The notes under the pieces: generated by a model
What the model was told of the DNA's origin: nothing
Database searches by the model: none
The model's input: the letters and a program-made list of their open reading frames with translations, nothing else
Assembly: GCA_944320415.1 (NCBI GenBank)
Contig: CALUHJ010000002.1
Location: 124,001 to 188,000 of the forward strand
Direction: 5' to 3'
Source of the DNA: an uncultured Bacteroidales bacterium
GTDB lineage: Bacteria; Bacteroidota; Bacteroidia; Bacteroidales; P3
DNA length: 64,000 nucleotides
Part shown: piece by piece, positions 46,081 to 55,400 of the stretch
Layout of the letters: the number at the start of each line of letters is the position of its first letter
Position numbering within the stretch: the first letter of the stretch is position 1
Made by a program: the position numbers and the translations under genes

Positions 46081-47277
46081 ATGGATTATGATTCCACCTT
46101 TTATGTAGAGACGGCGTCCTGCCAACGAAATCACAAAGGCGAATTCATATGCGGCGATGTCTTCCTTTCCAAGAAACTGAAAGAGGAAAAAAGAACACTG
46201 GCCGTGCTTGCCGATGGCATGGGTCACGGAGTGAAGGCGAACGTATTGGCCACATTGACCTCTACAATGGCAATCAATTTTGCCGAAGAACACAAAGATG
46301 CCAAGACTATCGCCGAAATCATAATGAGAACGTTGCCTATATGTAGCGAACGCAAGACAAGTTACGCCACTTTTACCATAGTTGACATAAACAACAGGGA
46401 AGTAAACATCTTGGAATATGACAATCCCTTGTGTCTTGTGATGAGAGGGGGCAATATTTTTGAACCAGAATGGAATTGTCTTATATTGGAAGGCGTTGAC
46501 CAACAAGGCCGCGGTCAGGAAATAATGACATGCAGTTTCCGTCCCATGAGAGAGGACAGAATCATTTTTATTTCCGATGGAGTCACGCAGTCGGGGATGG
46601 GAAACGACAACATGCTTTTGGGATGGGGACGTGATGCCTATGTAGATTTTGTAAGGGATACCATACTTCATGAGAGGTACATTTCGGCTTCAAAACTGGC
46701 ACAGAGAGTTGTAAACAGGGCTTACGGCAATGATAATTTTGCATCGAAGGATGACACAAGTTGCGGAGTTATTTACTTCAGGTATCCGCGCAGACTTATA
46801 ATCGCCACAGGTCCTCCCTTTGACATGAGCAAGGATGCGGAGTATGTTCAAAAGGTAAAGGATTTCAACGGATACAAAATAATTTCCGGAGCGACTACGG
46901 CAGAGATTTTCTCAAGACATTTGGGAGCTGAGATAGTTGATGACTATGAACACATGGATCCCACCCTACCTCCGATGAGCAGAATGGAAGGAGTAGACTT
47001 GGTGACGGAAGGAGTTTTGACCTTAAACAAGGTCTTAACCATATTGGATACTGAAAATGCAACAATGACAATACATGGGGAAGGACCTGCCGACAAGATT
47101 GTGGACATGTTGATAAACAGTGATGACATTCATATTCTGGTTGGAACCAAAATCAACCAGGCTCATCATGATCCGAGCCTTCCTGTGGAAATAGAAATAA
47201 GGAAAAGCATTGTCAAAAGACTTGTTGATTTATTGGAAAAGAAATACATGAAAGATGTGTCGGTGGAATATTTGTAG
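46081..47277 (+). CDS. SpoIIE/PP2C-family serine phosphatase
   Basis: 398 residues. The phosphatase core occupies about 1-235. Metal-ligand motifs are CGDVF (24-28), LADGMGHG (43-50), FISDGVTQSG and KDDTSCGVIYF. A C-terminal domain of about 160 residues (from RRLIIATGPPFD) contains GATTAEIFSRHLG and has no motif I can name. In several anaerobes similar long SpoIIE proteins are encoded next to hydrogenase or redox genes. Such enzymes usually dephosphorylate anti-sigma antagonists, but no such partner is nearby. Cytoplasmic, no sensor domain at the N-terminus. Confidence 0.9.
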   Translation: MDYDSTFYVETASCQRNHKGEFICGDVFLSKKLKEEKRTLAVLADGMGHGVKANVLATLTSTMAINFAEEHKDAKTIAEIIMRTLPICSERKTSYATFTIVDINNREVNILEYDNPLCLVMRGGNIFEPEWNCLILEGVDQQGRGQEIMTCSFRPMREDRIIFISDGVTQSGMGNDNMLLGWGRDAYVDFVRDTILHERYISASKLAQRVVNRAYGNDNFASKDDTSCGVIYFRYPRRLIIATGPPFDMSKDAEYVQKVKDFNGYKIISGATTAEIFSRHLGAEIVDDYEHMDPTLPPMSRMEGVDLVTEGVLTLNKVLTILDTENATMTIHGEGPADKIVDMLINSDDIHILVGTKINQAHHDPSLPVEIEIRKSIVKRLVDLLEKKYMKDVSVEYL

Positions 47278-47321
47278 TATCTGCAAAATGCGTTTGTTAT
47301 AATCGGTAAATATTTTTTTTA

Positions 47322-47329
47322 TATCTTTG
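47322..47329 (+). promoter_or_regulatory. -7 promoter box of the Sel1 genes (TATCTTTG)
   Basis: It matches TAnnTTTG, 23 nt before the first Sel1 ATG. The nearest TTTG upstream is 25 bp away, beyond the usual spacing. Confidence 0.5.
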
Positions 47330-47352
47330 TTTTCTGAAAATGACATAAGGTA

Positions 47353-47934
47353 ATGATTAAAAGAATTCTATTAACGATATCCGTTTTGTTTTACGCAATA
47401 AGTCTGTTTTCACAAACATACGTAAGAGATGCAGAACAGGGGAGTGCCAATGCACAATACAGGCTGGGAAGAATGTATGAAAGAGCTGACAGAATGCCGA
47501 AAGACATAAGCAAGGCCGTTTACTGGTACAAGAAGGCAGCTGAACAGAATCATCCTAAGGCCATAATGGCTCTTGGAGAGTTATATTATTATGGCGTAGA
47601 GGTTAAACAAAACATGCATCTTGCTTTCAAATATTTCAATGAGGCGGCAGGATATAACAATTACGAGGCTTGTTATTGTCTTGGTGAGATGTACGAGCAG
47701 GGAGTGGGTGTTGCAAAACATCTGCCTACGGCCTACAAGTGGTACAAAAAGGCTGCGGATGAAGGAGGTTTGGCAAAAGCCCAATTCAAAGTAGGAAAAA
47801 TGTTTTACTTCGGAGATGGTGTAAAACAGGATATAGCACAAGGAATAAACTATATAAAGTTGGCATTCAACAACGGTTATCCGACCGCAATGGAATTTTG
47901 GAATGAAAATCAGTTATGGCGATATGAACAATAG
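47353..47934 (+). CDS. Secreted Sel1-repeat protein, short
   Basis: 193 residues with a signal peptide (1-20, ending LFSQ). The rest is about four Sel1-like repeats of 36 residues: AQYRLGRMYERA, AIMALGELYYYG, ACYCLGEMYEQGVGV, AQFKVGKMFYFGDGV, each followed by A..WYKKAA. Such solenoids bind proteins or peptides. No enzyme domain. It ends 11 nt inside the second Sel1 gene. Confidence 0.9.
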   Translation: MIKRILLTISVLFYAISLFSQTYVRDAEQGSANAQYRLGRMYERADRMPKDISKAVYWYKKAAEQNHPKAIMALGELYYYGVEVKQNMHLAFKYFNEAAGYNNYEACYCLGEMYEQGVGVAKHLPTAYKWYKKAADEGGLAKAQFKVGKMFYFGDGVKQDIAQGINYIKLAFNNGYPTAMEFWNENQLWRYEQ

Positions 47935-49012
47935 ACTGAATATATCAATATTGTTTTTGGGCATCTTTATTTTTTCAAACATTGCCTTACAGTGTCAGAA
48001 TCTGCTTTTGAAAGCGAAAGGCGGCAACATACAGGCACAATACGAACTTGCCACCCAGTATTACGACGGTATAGGTCAGATACAAAGTTACAAGGATGCT
48101 TTTGTTTGGTATAAGAAGGCAGCAGAGAAAAATCATGTGGAGTCTTGTTACCGTGTAGGCGAAATGTATGAAAAAGGTTTGGGATGTACTGCAAGTGAAC
48201 GTATGGCTTTCGGCTTTTATATGCAAGCCGCAGAAAGAGGTCATGCCGCATCCCAGTTGAAAGTGGCGCAGATGTTTGAAGAAGGTACAGGCACAATAGA
48301 AAGCAAATCGAGAGCTTATCTCTGGTACAGATTGTGTGCAGACAGAGGAGATGCGTTTGCATGCAGAAAAATGGGAGACTTTTATTTTAATGCCGAAGTT
48401 GTGGAAAAGGATTTTGTGGAAGCCAAATATTGGTACGAAAAGGCAGCTAATAAAGGTGACATATATGCCATGCAAAATCTTGCATACATATATGCTGTGG
48501 GCGAAAGTGTTGCTCCCAATTATAAAAAGGCATCGGAATTGCTTGAAGAACCGTTGAAACACAACATGGCTCTGGCTCAATACGTCAAGGCGTATCTTTT
48601 GGAAAACGGTTTTTATGAATCACGTAACAAAACGAAAGCATTGGAATATTATGCCAAGGCTGCAGCACAAGGAATCGAACAAGCGCAGGAAGTGATAGCG
48701 ATACACGCCTATCAAACCCAGGGAAACATAGATGAACTGTTGCAATTGAAAAAAATAAACAGGATAGAGTCCTATTATATTCTGGGTAAGGCTTATGTTG
48801 AAGGGCATTTGGTGAAAAAGGATATAAAGAAAGGCATGAACTATCTTTCCATTGCGGCCGACCAGAACAGTGCTGAGGCTAACTTTGAACTGGGAAGGTT
48901 GTACAAGGAGGGAAAAGGTGTCAGACGCAATATCAAGAAAGCAAATGCTTATTTGGAATCGGCCGCGGCATTGGGCTCCGAACAGGCAAAGAATTATCTG
49001 TCCGAAAATTAA
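47924..49012 (+). CDS. Secreted Sel1-repeat protein, long
   Basis: 362 residues from the ATG at 47924, which gives a clean signal peptide (MNNRLNISILFLGIFIFSN). An in-frame ATG at 47903 would add seven polar residues. About nine Sel1-like repeats follow, several with WYKKAA and LGRLYKEGKGV forms. It is a paralogue of the preceding protein, overlapping it by 11 nt, so the pair likely arose by duplication and is co-translated. Role unknown; probably a periplasmic or surface scaffold. Confidence 0.88.
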   Translation: MNNRLNISILFLGIFIFSNIALQCQNLLLKAKGGNIQAQYELATQYYDGIGQIQSYKDAFVWYKKAAEKNHVESCYRVGEMYEKGLGCTASERMAFGFYMQAAERGHAASQLKVAQMFEEGTGTIESKSRAYLWYRLCADRGDAFACRKMGDFYFNAEVVEKDFVEAKYWYEKAANKGDIYAMQNLAYIYAVGESVAPNYKKASELLEEPLKHNMALAQYVKAYLLENGFYESRNKTKALEYYAKAAAQGIEQAQEVIAIHAYQTQGNIDELLQLKKINRIESYYILGKAYVEGHLVKKDIKKGMNYLSIAADQNSAEANFELGRLYKEGKGVRRNIKKANAYLESAAALGSEQAKNYLSEN

Positions 49013-49053
49013 AAATCATCTTCTGAATTTTCAAACCTTCATAAATCATAATC

Positions 49054-50757
49054 ATGGCACAATTGGATGTCGTTGCGTGCAGAAATGCCGAAAAATGGCT
49101 TAAGAGCAGCATAGAGGAAAGCATCAAGCAAGAAATACGTTCAATGAAAGAGAGCAATGTTGAAGAATTCAATGATGCTTTCTATAAAACTCTGGAATTC
49201 GGAACGGGAGGATTAAGAGGTATAATGGGAATCGGAACCAACCGCATGAACATTTATACCGTTTCAATGACTACACAGGGTTTTTGCGACTACATAAAAG
49301 AGCAGAATCCTGGCAAGGAAATAAAGACTGTCATTTCCCATGACTGCAGAAACAACAGTAAGGATTTTGCCTTGATAACGGCAAGAGTCATGGCAGCCAA
49401 CGGATTCAAGGTTTTTTTGTTTGAGGACTTGAGACCTACACCAGAACTGTCCTTTGCTGTTCGTGAGCTTTGCGCCGATGCGGGAGTAATGATTACGGCA
49501 TCACACAATCCCAAAGAATACAACGGATACAAGGCATATTGGAACGATGGCGCACAACTGACCGCCCCTCACGACGTCCTGGTAATAGAAAAAGTCAACG
49601 CAATAACGGATATCGCCCAGGTAAAAATACAAAACGACAATTCCAATATAACGTTCATAGGAGAGGATATGGACAACAAGTATCTGCAAATGGTCCATTC
49701 ACTTTCAATGAACCGCAATGTAAGTGCAGGAAACAAGAACTTGAAAATAGTCTATACCCCTTTGCACGGTACGGGAATAATGCTTGTGCCAAAGGCTTTG
49801 AGGATGTACGGATTCAATAGCGTCCATCTGGTTGAAGCCCAAAGCATATGCGACGGCAATTTTCCTACCTGCGTTTCTCCGAACCCTGAAGAACCTGCCG
49901 CTTTGGACATGGGATTGAAACTCGCCAAACAAATAAACGCCGATATGTTGCTTGCAACCGACCCCGATGCGGACAGAGTTGCAACAGCCGTAAGAAACAA
50001 ACGTAACGAATGGATTCCAATCAACGGAAATCAAATGGTTTCCCTGTTGACCTATTATCTGTTGGAGCGGAGAAAAGAACAAAACATGTTGAAACAAAAC
50101 GATTTTGTCATAAACACTGTTGTAACGACAGATCTGGTAAAAGAAATTGCAAAGAGTTTCGATGTGAAATGTTACAGCGTCCTTACGGGATTCAAACATA
50201 TAGCTGCCAAAATCAGGAATCTGCAAGGCAAGGAAAAATATATTGGAGGCGGAGAGGAAAGTTATGGATATCTCATAGGTGATTCCGTAAGAGACAAGGA
50301 TTCCGTTTCGGCTTGTTGTATTTTGGCCGAAATGGCGGAATGGGCATCAAAAAAAGGCTGGACACTATATGAACTGCTGTTGGATATTTATATGAAATAC
50401 GGCTTCTATCATGAAGAACAGGTTTCCATTGTACGCAAAGGAAAAAGCGGAGCAGCCCAAATAAAACAGATGATGTCCGATTTCAGAAACAACCCTCCAG
50501 AAAAGATAGACGGTACAAGGGTTGCGGATATCATAGATTACCTTAATACCGATGTCACACACCTGCCTGAATCCAATGTGTTGCAATATCTTTTGGAGGA
50601 CGGCTGCAAAGTGTCCGTAAGACCTTCGGGAACGGAACCTAAAATAAAGTTTTATTTCAGTGTCAGGTTGGAATGTGATGCACAAAGCGACTTCCAATCT
50701 CTTAAAACAAAGGCATTGGAAAAAATAGACCGGATAAAACGGGAAATGAATCTGTAA
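49054..50757 (+). CDS. Phosphoglucomutase/phosphomannomutase
   Basis: 567 residues of the alpha-D-phosphohexomutase family. The phosphoserine loop is TASHNPKEYNGYK, the metal loop DPDADRVA, the sugar loop GGGEESYGYL, and the phosphate loop RPSGTEPKIKFY. GTGGLRGIMGIGTNRMN near the N-terminus is typical of the PgcA-like long form. It interconverts sugar 1- and 6-phosphates; glucose, mannose or ribose specificity is not settled by these motifs. It starts 41 nt after the Sel1 genes. Confidence 0.95.
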   Translation: MAQLDVVACRNAEKWLKSSIEESIKQEIRSMKESNVEEFNDAFYKTLEFGTGGLRGIMGIGTNRMNIYTVSMTTQGFCDYIKEQNPGKEIKTVISHDCRNNSKDFALITARVMAANGFKVFLFEDLRPTPELSFAVRELCADAGVMITASHNPKEYNGYKAYWNDGAQLTAPHDVLVIEKVNAITDIAQVKIQNDNSNITFIGEDMDNKYLQMVHSLSMNRNVSAGNKNLKIVYTPLHGTGIMLVPKALRMYGFNSVHLVEAQSICDGNFPTCVSPNPEEPAALDMGLKLAKQINADMLLATDPDADRVATAVRNKRNEWIPINGNQMVSLLTYYLLERRKEQNMLKQNDFVINTVVTTDLVKEIAKSFDVKCYSVLTGFKHIAAKIRNLQGKEKYIGGGEESYGYLIGDSVRDKDSVSACCILAEMAEWASKKGWTLYELLLDIYMKYGFYHEEQVSIVRKGKSGAAQIKQMMSDFRNNPPEKIDGTRVADIIDYLNTDVTHLPESNVLQYLLEDGCKVSVRPSGTEPKIKFYFSVRLECDAQSDFQSLKTKALEKIDRIKREMNL

Positions 50758-51033
50758 ACGATACATGGTTCGTTTATTGTGCTAAAAAACATGTAAAAAC
50801 AGTCGAGATATTGCAAGGATAAAAAACCTGCAAACAAGTTTTGGCACATTGTCTGTGACATATTGGAAAACCAAACTCTCACAACTGTTTAACGGAATTT
50901 GATTTGGGAAAAATGGATTCAGAAAAGAAAAAATTGTCTTCTGAATCCGTTTTTCCCAAACTTTATTCCATAAAACCGGTATCCGATTCCGGTTTTGCAA
51001 AGCCTGCATTCAATGAAATGCGAATAAATTTAC
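50758..51033. other. Intergenic stretch holding copy B and a second hairpin
   Basis: The 329-bp gap between the phosphohexomutase and butyrate kinase genes has no credible gene. Its first 130 bp show nothing I can name. Then comes copy B (50903-50960), followed by a hairpin AAAACCGG/CCGGTTTT at 50972-50996, and finally the kinase promoter box. Confidence 0.7.
50903..50960. repeat. Copy B of the dispersed repeat: 22-bp-arm hairpin
   Basis: The left arm TTTGGGAAAAATGGATTCAG.. (50903-50924) pairs with the right arm (50939-50960) over 22 bp with a single U-G pair; the loop is 14 bases. About 40 bases from GGGAAAAATGG to TTCTGAAT are nearly identical to copy A at 8.6 kb. It follows the phosphohexomutase gene and can serve as a terminator, though T runs are short. 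Confidence 0.8.
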
Positions 51034-51041
51034 TATATTTG
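51034..51041 (+). promoter_or_regulatory. -7 promoter box of butyrate kinase (TATATTTG)
   Basis: It matches TAnnTTTG, 45 nt before the ATG. No clear TTG at the standard spacing. Confidence 0.5.
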
Positions 51042-51086
51042 CAATTCGGAAGAAATAATGGTTGAAATTAGTAAAAAAATACAGAT

Positions 51087-52166
51087 ATGACAGAAAGAAA
51101 ATTGATTTTGGCTATCAATCCGGGCTCGACCTCGACCAAGATAGCGGTTTATGAAGAGGAAAAACAGCTGTTTATAAAGAATATCAAACATTCTGCGGAA
51201 GAAATATCCAGATATGCGAAGATAGCGGACCAATACGAGTTTCGCAAGGCCATTGTTTTGCAGGAGGTTAAGGATGCAGGATTTGACATAAGGGATTTTA
51301 AGGTTATAATAGGACGAGGTGGCCTTGTAAAACCCATATCTTCAGGTGTATGGGCTGTAAATCAGGCAATGATAGAGGATTTGAAAAAAGGCGTTTCGGG
51401 AGAACATGCATGCAATCTTGGTGGACTTATAGCCCATGACATAGCAAGCAGCCTTGATGGTGTGCCTGCAATAATAGCCGATCCTGTGGTTGTGGACGAG
51501 ATGGAGGATTTGGCAAGAATAAGCGGTCATCCCGAATTTCCACGCCGTTCAATTTTCCACGCCTTGAACCAAAAGGCCATTGCCCGCAGATATGCAAAGG
51601 ATCACGGCAAAAAATATGAAGAACTCAGTCTTATAGTGGTACATTTGGGCGGAGGAGTTTCCGTAGGTGTTCACAAGAACGGTCTTGTGATAGATGTAAA
51701 TCAGGCTCTTGACGGAGAGGGTCCTTTTTCACCTGAGAGGACAGGCTCTTTGCCGGTAAACGAAGTGGTGAATGCATGTTTCAGCGGCAAATATACCAAG
51801 GAACAAATCAAGAAAATGATAGTAGGAGGAGGCGGATTTGTTGCCTATCTCGGCACGAACGATGCCTATACGGTTGAAATGAAAGCCAAGGAAGGTGACA
51901 AAAAATATGCATTCATACAATCTGCCATGGCTTATCAGGTTGCAAAGGAGATAGGTGCGGCAGCCACAGTACTCAACGGCAAGGTTGATGCCATAATACT
52001 TACGGGAGGCATAGCCTATGGAAAACCTTTCGACGAGGAAGTAATTGAAAGGGTAAAGTTCATTGCTCCTGTTGAAGTGTATGCGGGAGAGGATGAGATG
52101 GGAGCCTTGGCCATGAATGCCACAATGTTCCTTAACAAGGAGATAGAGTGTAAGGAATACAGATAA
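51087..52166 (+). CDS. buk: Butyrate kinase
   Basis: 359 residues of the acetate/butyrate kinase family. It converts butyryl phosphate and ADP to butyrate and ATP, or acts on branched-chain acids. Landmarks are LAINPGSTSTKIAVYE (ATP-binding N-terminus), FHALNQKAIARRYA, VVHLGGGVSVGVHKNG, and LTGGIAYGKPF. The partner phosphate butyryltransferase (ptb), usually next door, is absent. It is monocistronic, between its own -7 box and a 38-bp terminator. Confidence 0.95.
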   Translation: MTERKLILAINPGSTSTKIAVYEEEKQLFIKNIKHSAEEISRYAKIADQYEFRKAIVLQEVKDAGFDIRDFKVIIGRGGLVKPISSGVWAVNQAMIEDLKKGVSGEHACNLGGLIAHDIASSLDGVPAIIADPVVVDEMEDLARISGHPEFPRRSIFHALNQKAIARRYAKDHGKKYEELSLIVVHLGGGVSVGVHKNGLVIDVNQALDGEGPFSPERTGSLPVNEVVNACFSGKYTKEQIKKMIVGGGGFVAYLGTNDAYTVEMKAKEGDKKYAFIQSAMAYQVAKEIGAAATVLNGKVDAIILTGGIAYGKPFDEEVIERVKFIAPVEVYAGEDEMGALAMNATMFLNKEIECKEYR

Positions 52167-52179
52167 TCCTAACAATGGA

Positions 52180-52217
52180 GAACAAAAAAGCCGAACAAAT
52201 GTTCGGCTTTTTTGTTC
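52180..52217 (+). terminator. Strong terminator after butyrate kinase
   Basis: GAACAAAAAAGCCGAAC (52180-52196) pairs perfectly with its complement at 52201-52217 around an AAAT loop, with a T6 run in the right arm. It also serves the minus-strand tRNA-Phe, whose 3' end is 3 nt away. Confidence 0.9.
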
Positions 52218-52219
52218 TG

Positions 52220-52292
<73 letters not shown>

Positions 52293-52309
52293 TTTGCATT
52301 TCTGTTGTG

Positions 52310-52341
52310 CAAAAGTACAATGAGTTTTTCATTTGACCAAA
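52310..52341 (-). promoter_or_regulatory. Promoter of tRNA-Phe (TTTG-20-TACTTTTG)
   Basis: The -33 TTTG (52338-52341) and -7 TACTTTTG (52310-52317) are 20 bp apart. The tRNA 5' end is 18 nt downstream. Confidence 0.85.
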
Positions 52342-52401
52342 TTTCGACCGAGTTTTTTTGTCTTGAAGTATTTACGGACATTATTGTTCGCTATTTTTTT
52401 G

Positions 52402-52409
52402 TACCTTTG
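52402..52409 (+). promoter_or_regulatory. -7 promoter box of ileS (TACCTTTG)
   Basis: It matches TAnnTTTG, 40 nt before the ileS ATG. A TTG lies 15 bp upstream, shorter than usual. It is divergent from the tRNA-Phe promoter 60 bp away. No T-box or other leader structure was recognised. Confidence 0.55.
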
Positions 52410-52449
52410 CAGTCTGTTTTTCAACAAGAAAAGGAATAATATCCAGATT

Positions 52450-55400
52450 ATGGCAGAGAAATATAAAGAATACAAGCAACTTAATTTGACGCGGATAAAC
52501 GAAGAGGTATTGTCCGAATGGCAAAACAACGATACATTCGCCCAATGTCTGAAACTGAGAGAAGGGAAAAAGTCTTTTGTTTTTTTTGAAGGGCCTCCCT
52601 CGGCAAACGGACAGCCGGGCATTCATCACGTCATTGCCCGTACGATAAAGGATATCTTTTGCAGATACAAATCTCAAAAAGGCTATTATGTAGCTCGCAA
52701 GGCCGGTTGGGACACTCACGGATTGCCCGTTGAGCTCGGGGTGGAAAAAAAGCTAGGAATAACCAAAGAAGACATAGGAACAAAGATATCCGTAGACCAA
52801 TACAATCAGGCCTGTCGTCAGGAGGTGATGAAATACAAAGACATGTGGGACAAACTGACCGTTCAGATGGGATATTGGGTCGATTTGGACAATCCTTACA
52901 TAACCTTCAAAAACGAATATATAGAAACGCTTTGGTATCTTCTATCCATATTGTATAAAAAGGGTTACCTATACAAAGGATACACGATACAACCGTTTTC
53001 ACCTGCTGCAGGCACGGGATTGAGTTCTCACGAGCTGAACATGCCAGGATGCTACCGTGATGTGAAAGACACGACGGCCGTTGCACAATTCAAAGTTGTT
53101 GACCAGGAAAAAACAAAGGCAAGATTTTTAGGTTCGACCGACATAAAGGATGAACTTTACTTTCTTGCATGGACCACAACTCCGTGGACGCTTCCGTCAA
53201 ATACGGCCCTGGCTGTCGGACCCAACATAGATTATGTATTTGTACGGACTTACAATCCTTACACTTCAAACAGGATGATAGCCGTAATTGCAGAGAATCT
53301 TCTGGAGTCTTATTTCCCAAAAAAGAATGCCGAACTGGACTTTGACTCATACAAACAGGGGGACAAGGCAATACCATTTGAGGTATTGGCACATTGCAAA
53401 GGAAAGGATCTTGTTGGAATACGTTATGAGCAGTTGTTGGACTTCGTTACTCCTATGGGCAAAGCCTTTGAGGTTATCGCCGGTGATTACGTCACAACCG
53501 AGGACGGTACCGGCATAGTTCATATTGCACCAACTTTCGGTGCTGATGACGACAGGGTTGCCAAACAGGCCGGAATAGTTCCTTTGTTTGTGATTGACAA
53601 GGATGGCAAGAACCAACCTATGGTTGACAAAACAGGCAAATTCTATAAAATAGAGGATTTACAAAAGGAATTTGCGGACAAGTATGTAAACAATGCAAAG
53701 TATTCAGAATTTGCAGGCAGATATGTGAAAAACGCTTACGACGAAACACTCTCTGAAAACGATGCTACCTTGGACGTAGATCTTTGCGTACTGCTTAAAA
53801 AGGAAAACAAGGCCTTTAAAATAGAAAAACATACTCACAACTATCCTCATTGCTGGAGAACTGACAAACCGATATTATACTATCCTTTAGACTCATGGTT
53901 TATAAAGACCACGGCGGTAAAGGAAAGAATGATAGCACTGAACAAGACAATAAACTGGAAACCTGAAGCCACAGGTAGCGGACGCTTCGGCAACTGGCTG
54001 GAAAACCTTGTCGACTGGAACTTGAGCAGATCACGTTATTGGGGAACGCCACTTCCTATTTGGAGGACGGAAGACGGAAAACATGAGTTGTGCATAAGTT
54101 CGGTGGAGATGCTCTCCGAAGAAATAGAAAAGAGCATAAAGGCGGGTAACATGAAGGAGAATCCTTATAAAAACTTCAAAGACTACAACTCCTACGACCT
54201 TCACCGTCCATACATAGACAATGTAATTCTTACCGCTCCAAACGGAGACAAAATGAAACGTGAACCGGATTTGATAGATGTCTGGTTCGATTCTGGTGCC
54301 ATGCCTTATGCCCAGGTTCATTATCCGTTTGACTGCAACAGAGAACAATTACAGAATTGTTTCCCTGCCGATTTCATAGCCGAAGGTGTGGATCAGACAA
54401 GAGGATGGTTCTTTACGTTGCATGCAATCGCCACATTATGTTTTGACGATATTGCATACAAAAACGTGGTTTCAAACGGCTTGGTATTGGATAAAAACGG
54501 CAACAAGATGTCCAAGCGCTTGGGCAATGCCGTTGACCCATTCGACATATTGAATACCTACGGAGCGGATGCCACCCGCTGGTACATGATAACCAATACG
54601 CAGCCATGGGAGAATCTTAAGTTCGATGCGGCCGGCATAGACGAAGTTCGTCGCAAGTTTTTCGGAACCCTTTACAATACTTATTCATTCTTCGCCCTTT
54701 ATGCCAATATTGACGGCTTCGCGTACAAGGAAGAGGACATCGAAAACAGTTTTCGTCCGGAGATAGACCGCTGGATATTGTCCGAATTGAACTCTTTGAC
54801 GGAGTATTGTGACAAAAACTATGCCGACTATGAGCCTACAAGAGTAGGAAGAGCCATTTCGAACTTTGTGGATGAATATTTGAGCAACTGGTATGTGCGT
54901 CTGTGCCGCAGAAGATTTTGGAAAGGAGAATACACTCAGGACAAGATATCTGCATATCAAACACTTTACACCTGTCTTGAGACGATAGCCCGCCTTGCCG
55001 CACCGATAGCTCCTTTCTTTTCGGAAAGACTGTTCGGCGATCTAAACAAGGTAAGCGGAAGATTTAATGTTATCTCAGTACATGCAACGGATTTTCCGAC
55101 ATGCAACCGAGATTTGATTGACAAGGAGCTGGAAAACAGAATGCAAACAGCCCAGAAAATCTGTTCACTCGTGCTTTCGCTTCGTAAAAGAAACAACCTG
55201 AAAGTACGTCAACCTCTTTCCAAGATAATGATACCTGCAAAGGACTCTCATCAACAAAGCATGATAGAGGCGGTCAAAGATCTGATTCTTTCGGAGGTAA
55301 ACATAAAAGAAATAGATTTCCTTACCAAGGAAAATAACGTGCTTGTAAAGAACATCAAAGCCAATTTCAAGACCTTGGGACCTAAATACGGTCCTAAGAT

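Noticed and set aside
52333..52449. N-terminal extension of ileS
   Set aside because: It would start inside the promoter region and read through the TACCTTTG box; the family N-terminus matches the ATG at 52450.
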